Assembly (NCBI GenBank): GCA_964537285.1
Contig: CAZHZT010000152.1
Location: 1-12,490 of the forward strand
From: CAZHZT01 sp964537285
Lineage (GTDB): Bacteria > Bacteroidota > Bacteroidia > Chitinophagales > Saprospiraceae
Direction of reading: 5' to 3'
Length of the DNA stretch: 12,490 nucleotides
Shown: piece by piece, positions 7,485-12,490 of the stretch
Layout: each line of letters starts with the position of its first letter
How positions within the stretch are numbered: the stretch's first letter is position 1
Notes under the pieces: generated by a model
Databases searched by the model: none
Seen by the model: only the letters and a program-made list of their open reading frames with translations
What the model was told of the DNA's origin: nothing
Program-made: the position numbers and the translations under genes

Positions 7485-9341
7485 TGCTTCAGGAACTTCT
7501 CCCACCAGCTGTTCCTCTTTAACAACAGGCAAGTAATTGACTTGATGTTCTTTCATCAGGAAGCGGGCTTCTGAAATACTAGCCTCGGGGCAAACAATAA
7601 CAGGAGCGGCATTCATGGCGTCTTTTACACTTAAATTAGAGGATTTGGCATATTCAAGCATCGTAGCTGAAAGAGACAGAGTGCCTACAAAATGCCCACT
7701 CACATTCTCTACAGAGATCTGTTGATATTCATTCCATTGCATTATACGAATGGCAAATTCAAGTAAATCGGTATCTGATACGGTCACCAAATCGGTTTGC
7801 ATGATTTCCTCTACCTTAGTATCAATAAGGAAAGTGGCACTTTCATTGTGCTGATCAGGAATTTCCCAGGTATGCAGTGGCTGCTCTGTTTTTTGATATT
7901 CCACCATTGCAGCGGTTAATGAGGCCAGAGCGTTTGGTTCTGACCCTTGTGCATTCAAGTGGTTATAAGCATTTAAAGACCAGACAGCACCATTAATACG
8001 TAGATTTGCTCTTTCTTCAATAATGCCCAAATAACGGTCAATGTCTTCCGTAACGATACCTCTTTTTTCTAATCCCTTGCGGGCCAGGGGAGCCAGTTCA
8101 TCTAAAATCAATTGACTTGCGCTAACGGATGTTTCATCCTTCCAGATCAGTTCCGACTGAATACTAAATTTAGAGGCGCGTTCAAAGTTTTCTTTTACAG
8201 AACCGAAAGATAATACCTCTCGAATATCCCCTACCTCATCAGCTAGTCCAATCATTAAACCATACCAAAAAGCGGCATTGGCCATTTGATCAAGGAGTGT
8301 TGGTCCGGCCGAAATAATTCTATTTTCTATCCTTAAATGAGGTTTTCCGTTTGGACTAATCCCGTAGCAGGGGCGGTTCCACCGATAAACAGTCGAGTTA
8401 TGGATTTGGAGTGCTTCTAATTTTGGTGTAATTCCATTTTTCACCATTTCCGAAGCATCCTCTTCCACTTTTCCCCCGAGAAGTATTGGATAGCGACTGA
8501 TATCATCTTTATAAAGATCTAAAATAGAACCATGCAACCAATCATCTCCGAAGCTGGCCCTGGGTTTGTCTTTTCTTAAATACTCATGATGCAGTCGCGT
8601 ATCTGAACCTTGAGGATACAGAATCATTCTGGTTTCATGCCAAAGTCTTTTTCCGAAAGCAATAGGAGAATTGGCGGAAACTGCCAGAAGGAAAGGCGTT
8701 ATTGCTTGCGCAATGTTATAAAACTTGGTAAATTCTTCAGGAGCTACCTGTAAGTGGAGCTGAAAGCTTGTATTGCAACCCGGGAACAAAGTTGAATGAC
8801 TTTGAAGCCTTAGCTCATCAACGCCACGGATATGAAACCTGAAGGGCTCTCCCCGAAGTAGTTCTTTGGTCGCATTTAACAAGGGAAGATAGCGATTATT
8901 AGCCGTTAAATTGTGCATTTGGATGTCGTGGCGATGTAGCGTAGGAAGAATCCCCGTCATTACTACATCTGCACCCAAAGCATTGACTTCCGCCCTGACC
9001 TGGCTAAGGTAACTCTTCCCCTCTTTTTCCATTAAGCTCAAACAGTTTCCGGTAAATGTTCTGGGTATTAAATTGGTTTCGAGGTTGAACTTTGCCAATT
9101 CAGGCTTTAGCCAGGCGCAGCCACTCATATTCTTTAGAATTACCTCGTTGATAGGGGCAGGCTTCATCGTTTGTGAATCAACGATGCATAATTCCTGTTC
9201 TGATCCGATGCGCATAATGTCCTTTTCGAACCAGTCGTGTTCAAGCATACATTCTAAGGCCTGAACATCACGCAATAGCGCTAGGGAGAAGGTTTGCATT
9301 TGAGTTTGGTCGTCAATGCTACTAACTTTACGAATACCCAT
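7452..9341 (-). CDS. GCS2-type glutamate-cysteine ligase-like amide ligase with C-terminal CBS pair
   Basis: The product has 629 residues. Residues about 40-400 match the glutamate-cysteine ligase type 2 superfamily (GCS2/YbdK-like), which couples ATP to amide-bond formation between glutamate or another carboxylate and an amine. Visible motifs are GSEQEL (46-51), KFNLETN (84-90), TSFQLHLQV (191-199) and NSPIAFGKRLWHETR (224-238). Residues about 508-629 form two CBS domains (EEIMQTDLVTV, then VKDAMNAAPVIVCPEASISEA and LPVVKEEQLVG), usually adenine-nucleotide sensors. It lies 31 bp downstream of the broken ATP-grasp gene on the same strand, so they were probably one operon. The last ten residues, LGQNMRLSHK, are encoded by the palindrome at 7296-7484; the native end of the second CBS domain may have been replaced. 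No signal peptide; cytoplasmic. The substrate is unknown, and true gamma-glutamylcysteine synthesis is only one possibility. Confidence 0.85.
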   Translation of the reverse strand: MGIRKVSSIDDQTQMQTFSLALLRDVQALECMLEHDWFEKDIMRIGSEQELCIVDSQTMKPAPINEVILKNMSGCAWLKPELAKFNLETNLIPRTFTGNCLSLMEKEGKSYLSQVRAEVNALGADVVMTGILPTLHRHDIQMHNLTANNRYLPLLNATKELLRGEPFRFHIRGVDELRLQSHSTLFPGCNTSFQLHLQVAPEEFTKFYNIAQAITPFLLAVSANSPIAFGKRLWHETRMILYPQGSDTRLHHEYLRKDKPRASFGDDWLHGSILDLYKDDISRYPILLGGKVEEDASEMVKNGITPKLEALQIHNSTVYRWNRPCYGISPNGKPHLRIENRIISAGPTLLDQMANAAFWYGLMIGLADEVGDIREVLSFGSVKENFERASKFSIQSELIWKDETSVSASQLILDELAPLARKGLEKRGIVTEDIDRYLGIIEERANLRINGAVWSLNAYNHLNAQGSEPNALASLTAAMVEYQKTEQPLHTWEIPDQHNESATFLIDTKVEEIMQTDLVTVSDTDLLEFAIRIMQWNEYQQISVENVSGHFVGTLSLSATMLEYAKSSNLSVKDAMNAAPVIVCPEASISEARFLMKEHQVNYLPVVKEEQLVGEVPEALGQNMRLSHK

Positions 9342-9372
9342 AATGTTGGATTGTTATTATGTTTTTTACCGC

Positions 9373-10295
9373 CTAGGGAACAAGCATTTTAAAAAATAGT
9401 TCCGCTATAGGGAGTTCCAATTCCTGAATCAGATCAAAATAAATTCCGGGATGGCAGTTTATGTCTACAACTTTATACCCTTCAGCAGTTTTTATAAAGT
9501 CCAACCCATAAAAATTAGCTCCGAGGATTTCTCCGATTTTCAGTGCTACCGATTCAATTTCAGGAGTTAATGGTACGTAATCGATCTTTCCGCCCGTTTT
9601 GTTTCGGTCATAAACTTTCCAACCGGAAATTTTTTCGATTTTTTTTCCGAAATCCATACAATGCCATGCCATTGACAACGCTCACCCCAGTCCAATCTGC
9701 CATGTCATTAGGATAGAATTTCTTCAGGTAGTAATTTTTCTTGTGATGATATTCAATAATATCTCTTAGCTGCGAAAACTTATCGACCTTGACAATGCCG
9801 AGCCCCCAACCAGAGCGGCGAGGTTTCAGCAGATAAGCGTTATCCTTAAATAAAGGTTCCAGGTAATCAACGTTCTCCTGAGTCACTAAAAAGAGATCTG
9901 ACACAGGAATTCCGTATTTGTGTAGAATACTAAAAGCTGTGAATTTATCCGTAGCGGCATTGTAGAACGAATAAGGATTATGAACGTTTACGCTTAACTC
10001 CAGAACTCTCAAAAACTTCCAGATGATAACTATCAAGATGCCGATCGATATCCCCCATCCAGATAAAATGATCCAGATCATTGAGACAGAAATCACCTAT
10101 AAAAATTTGATGGTTTTTAATGATCGCTTTTCGAAAATCAAGGTTGGAGTAATATTCTACCCCTAACTCATCCAAATACTTATAAAACCGATTGCAGATG
10201 GCAACATCAATGTTAGCCGGATTATCTACATCCATTTTATCGTTCTGGCTTTCTCTCGGAGGTATCCAAAGACCTATTTTTAGGTTAGTGCTCAT
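9373..10295 (-). pseudogene. RimK-like ATP-grasp ligase, interrupted by two +1 frameshifts
   Basis: Three overlapping minus-strand frames join into one protein of 306 residues if one base is removed at each of two places. The first is near 9987-9989 (joining GVKR to NVHNPYSF). The second is in the T8 run at 9639-9646, A8 in the coding strand (joining YGFRKK to IEKISGWKV). The repaired product has ATP-grasp features: YLLKPRRSGWGLGI (154-167, lysine and glycine-rich ATP loop), FYGLDF (261-266) and VVDINCHPG (275-283, the metal-binding D-x-N-x-x-PG end). It is closest to RimK-like amino-acid ligases, which join an amino acid to a carboxylate via an acyl phosphate. Its start at 10295 faces the AraC gene, and GCS2-CBS follows. 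Both shifts are single-A gains, so sequencing error, recent decay or recoding are all possible. As read, no full-length product is made. Confidence 0.8.
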
Positions 10296-10434
10296 TGTTG
10301 TCTACAGAAATAAAGATTAAGGAATAAGGATTAAGCAGCCAATTTTTGTTATTACTTTTAGCGCAATAGTAGTTAAAATTGCATAAATTTCTTCCAGACT
10401 GTTGAGATTAACATGACCTTAGCACCCATTGACT
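10296..10434. promoter_or_regulatory. Shared divergent promoter region of ATP-grasp/GCS2 and AraC genes
   Basis: This 139-bp gap must hold the promoters of both divergent units. A GCAAT-N10-ATTGC inverted repeat at 10363-10382 is a candidate operator for the AraC-type regulator. A TAAATTTC octamer follows at 10383-10390, one mismatch from TAnnTTTG on the plus strand. Neither is proven; no exact TAnnTTTG was found on the minus strand. Confidence 0.35.
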
Positions 10435-11310
10435 ATGGAAAAAGAATTCACAGAATCATACAAAATTGAAAGGCGAAGCACCAATGCTGATTTTAGGATT
10501 CAGAACATGGGAAGCATTTTCGAGGAAGCTCAAGGAAAAGCGGATGTTCCTCACAGGCATGATTACTATACCATACTATTTGTAGAAAAGGCCATTGGTG
10601 AACATCTAATTGATTATAAAGTGTATCCCTTTCAGGAATTAGAGGTGCATTTTGTCAGCCCCGGGCAAGTACACCAAGTGATTGTAAGCGAAAAACCCAA
10701 AGGTTGGGTATTCACATTTTCCAGGGATTTTTTGATAGAGAACAATATCCCGGAAAGCTTTATCACCAATATTAACCTCTTCAGACCTTTTGGCGATTCT
10801 CCTCCTTTAAAAATGGACCGTTCAAGTTTTGATCGATTGCTGCATATTACCCGGGAAATGGAGGCGTGCATGTTAACAGAAATAACCTACCGGAACCGGG
10901 CGCTCGGAGCCCTGCTTCAACTTTTTTTAATCTATAGTAACAATAGCTCCAACTTAAACCCCACACAACTTGACGAAGAGCATCCAAGTATTTGCATACT
11001 GCGAGATTTCAAAAAATTAGTAGACCATAAGTACATGGATTGGCATAAGGTGGGTGAATATGCTGAGGGAATCCATATTTCATCCAAGCACCTTAGCCAA
11101 ACCGTGAAAAGCATCACCGGGAAATCAGCTAAACAGATCATTCAGGATCGTTTAATTCTGGAAGCCAAAAGATTACTTCTACATACGAATCTTACCATCA
11201 AGGAAATTGCCTATCGAATTGGCTTTGAAGAACCTTTGCACTTTAGCAGCTTTTTCAAGAAAAAGGTGGGGGTATCGGCGAGTGAATTTAGGTTGGAGAA
11301 GGCGGCGTAG
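10435..11310 (+). CDS. AraC-family transcriptional regulator
   Basis: The product has 291 residues. The N-terminal half has a cupin-type sensing fold, with HRHDYYTILFV (40-50) and later VSPGQVHQV (74-82). The C-terminal 100 residues are the AraC double helix-turn-helix. The first HTH lies around VGEYAEGIHISSKHLSQTVK. The second carries the hallmark IKEIAYRIGFEEPLHFSSFFKK (255-276) followed by GVSASEFR. The ATG at 10435 is chosen over an in-frame TTG six bases upstream. It is divergent from the ATP-grasp/GCS2 unit across 139 bp, which suggests that it controls that unit, itself, or both. The inducer is unknown. Confidence 0.92.
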   Translation: MEKEFTESYKIERRSTNADFRIQNMGSIFEEAQGKADVPHRHDYYTILFVEKAIGEHLIDYKVYPFQELEVHFVSPGQVHQVIVSEKPKGWVFTFSRDFLIENNIPESFITNINLFRPFGDSPPLKMDRSSFDRLLHITREMEACMLTEITYRNRALGALLQLFLIYSNNSSNLNPTQLDEEHPSICILRDFKKLVDHKYMDWHKVGEYAEGIHISSKHLSQTVKSITGKSAKQIIQDRLILEAKRLLLHTNLTIKEIAYRIGFEEPLHFSSFFKKKVGVSASEFRLEKAA

Positions 11311-11342
11311 GGTATATACTCATTGTTATATATATAATAAAA

Positions 11343-11394
11343 TAGTAATTCATATGGAGCTGGATGAATTTATCCAGCTCCATATGAATTACTA
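11343..11394. terminator. Perfect 23-bp hairpin between convergent genes
   Basis: Bases 11343-11365 pair without mismatch with 11372-11394 around the loop GAATTT. It lies 32 bp after the AraC stop and includes the TAG stop of the minus-strand protease gene (11392-11394). No strong U-run follows on either strand, so termination may rely on the stem or on the A/T-rich flank at 11320-11342. It probably serves both convergent genes. Confidence 0.65.
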
Positions 11395-12318
11395 GTCAAC
11401 CAACTCCCTTCGCCTTGGCGAATTCTCAAGTACCGTATGCATTCTTTGCTTTTGTTCAAGCGTAAAAATATTCATACATCCATCGTCGGTATAATCCATA
11501 TAATTCTCGATCATATCTTCAGAGACACAAGAGAAATTGGCATCGCAGCTGTAATTCGGCTCTTCAGCGGTTGGAGTATCATTGCAAAAGTCATCTACAG
11601 TACAATCGCCATCGCCCCAGATGTGGCGCAAGCCCAGCCAATGGCCCACCTCATGGGTAGTGGTTCGTCCTAAATCGAAAGGAGGAAATAAATCGGGGAA
11701 ATTGCCTTTTTCACTGCTTCCAAAATACTTATACCCCACTACGATGCCATCGGTTTCGGCGCCTCCTTCGTCCTCATTTAAACCCGGCAAGCCCGAATTG
11801 GATGGGAATTGGGCATAGCCTAACAAGTTTCGCCCAACAAATCCTCCGAAGTTAACCGTCCAAATATTAAAATATTCTTCCGGCGGCCATATAGTATTGG
11901 GTTTAATAAGTTCGTCTATTGGGTTGAGGATAGGCCCTTTAGGCCAACTCTCTCTTTCTCCGTTAAATCTATCGATCCCTGGTTCAGAGAGGGTATTTCC
12001 CAGAGGATCTACCTCCGCTAAATAAAACTCAATTTCAGTATCTACCCCATCCGGATGATCATTAAAGCCGTTTGTTCCTGTTTTTTTTCTAAAATCTTCA
12101 TTTAAGACCTCAATCTGCGAAACTACCTGGGCATAACTAATATTCGGGCCTGTACCGACAGGCTCTCCGTTGTGTATAACGTGAACGACTACCGGGATTC
12201 GTTTGACATTTTCACCGGTTTCTGTCGGAGGCTCTTCATCGGCCATGTCATCTTCATTGCAAGAGGTATTTAATGTAAATACAAAAGCTAAAGCAAGAAA
12301 GAAGAAGATCTTTTTCAT
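11392..12318 (-). CDS. M43 (cytophagalysin/pappalysin-like) zinc metalloprotease lipoprotein
   Basis: From the ATG at 12318 the product has 308 residues. MKKIFFFLALAFVFTLNTSC is a lipoprotein signal peptide with the lipid cysteine at 20. It is followed by acidic residues (NEDD), as in Bacteroidota surface-lipoprotein export signals. The catalytic motif HEVGHWLGLRH (222-232) gives zinc ligands His222, His226 and His232 and catalytic Glu223; RHIWGDGDC continues the M43 signature. NYMDY (272-276) supplies the Met-turn. Cysteines at 239, 245, 258, 264 and 281 may form disulfides. The body matches the M43 core length with no propeptide of note and no T9SS sorting domain, so anchoring appears to be through the lipid. 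An in-frame ATG at 12345 adds nine residues and is less likely because it separates the basic start from the signal. Confidence 0.92.
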   Translation of the reverse strand: MKKIFFFLALAFVFTLNTSCNEDDMADEEPPTETGENVKRIPVVVHVIHNGEPVGTGPNISYAQVVSQIEVLNEDFRKKTGTNGFNDHPDGVDTEIEFYLAEVDPLGNTLSEPGIDRFNGERESWPKGPILNPIDELIKPNTIWPPEEYFNIWTVNFGGFVGRNLLGYAQFPSNSGLPGLNEDEGGAETDGIVVGYKYFGSSEKGNFPDLFPPFDLGRTTTHEVGHWLGLRHIWGDGDCTVDDFCNDTPTAEEPNYSCDANFSCVSEDMIENYMDYTDDGCMNIFTLEQKQRMHTVLENSPRRRELVD

Positions 12319-12397
12319 ATTTATTACAGCGTTTTGATTGATCATTATAATATTGATTTTTTAGTTCTTTGACATAAATTGTGAAAAAATGGAACTT

Positions 12398-12405
12398 CAA
12401 AATTA
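12398..12405 (-). promoter_or_regulatory. Candidate -7 box of the M43 protease gene
   Basis: The minus strand reads TAATTTTG, matching the Bacteroidota TAnnTTTG consensus. It would give a leader of roughly 70 nt before the ATG at 12318. No clear TTTG -33 box was found at the usual spacing. Confidence 0.35.
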
Positions 12406-12439
12406 ATGGAAGTTATTTAAAATGCCTGAATTATTAATT

Positions 12440-12462
12440 GGTTCTAGATGATTTCATTTGGT
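12440..12462 (-). repeat. Right copy of the 23-bp inverted repeat
   Basis: This is the exact reverse complement of 74-96, lying about 120 bp upstream of the M43 start and just upstream of its candidate promoter. Flanks on either side do not align well with the left copy, so only a short core is conserved. Confidence 0.7.
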
Positions 12463-12490
12463 AAATATTTTAAGAACAAAAGGCAGGCCT

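Noticed and set aside
9373..10295. Three separate small genes on the minus strand
   Set aside because: The pieces overlap end to end and join into one ATP-grasp protein with conserved motifs in order; only the first has a normal start.
1..12490. CRISPR array, tRNA, rRNA, riboswitch or intact insertion sequence
   Set aside because: No regularly spaced direct repeats, no recognisable tRNA or rRNA sequence, no known riboswitch core and no transposase gene were seen.

Overview
The window looks like a chromosomal segment from a Bacteroidota bacterium, probably of the Saprospiria/Lewinella type. The evidence is a protein with a C-terminal type IX secretion (T9SS) sorting domain, a CarboxypepD_reg-like outer-membrane-type protein, an M43 cytophagalysin-like lipoprotein with acidic residues after the lipid cysteine, starts without Shine-Dalgarno sites, and TAnnTTTG-like promoter boxes. 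The taxon below phylum is inference.

Layout, left to right. Positions 1-319 are non-coding apart from a start-less reading-frame remnant, and carry a perfect 44-nt palindromic terminator. Next comes a secreted or outer-membrane protein with an N-terminal carboxypeptidase-like regulatory domain (320-2374, +). A two-terminator convergent gap follows. Then a large T9SS-exported protein (2624-5704, -) combines a seven-unit beta-propeller, a prealbumin-like domain, DUF11-like repeats and a sorting domain. It is divergent from a helical-repeat protein of unknown function (5881-7299, +).

The end of that gene meets the end of a GCS2-type amide ligase with a CBS pair (7452-9341, -) at a 189-nt nearly complete palindrome (7296-7484). 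The palindrome supplies the stop codons of both genes and the last ten residues of the ligase. Upstream of the ligase, in the same apparent operon, is a RimK-like ATP-grasp ligase gene (9373-10295, -) broken by two single-base insertions. A divergent AraC-type regulator (10435-11310, +) shares its 139-bp upstream region. An M43 metalloprotease lipoprotein gene (11392-12318, -) converges on the regulator at another perfect hairpin that contains its stop codon.

The most coherent functional unit is the ATP-grasp / GCS2-CBS pair with the AraC regulator. Both enzymes belong to families that make amide bonds from amino acids, so the pair may make a small peptide-like metabolite or an amino-acid conjugate. 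As read here, the ATP-grasp member is inactive unless the shifts are sequencing errors or are bypassed.

The most unusual DNA structures are the 189-nt palindrome and a 23-bp perfect inverted repeat lying near the two window edges, about 12.4 kb apart. No RNA genes, CRISPR arrays or intact transposases were seen.
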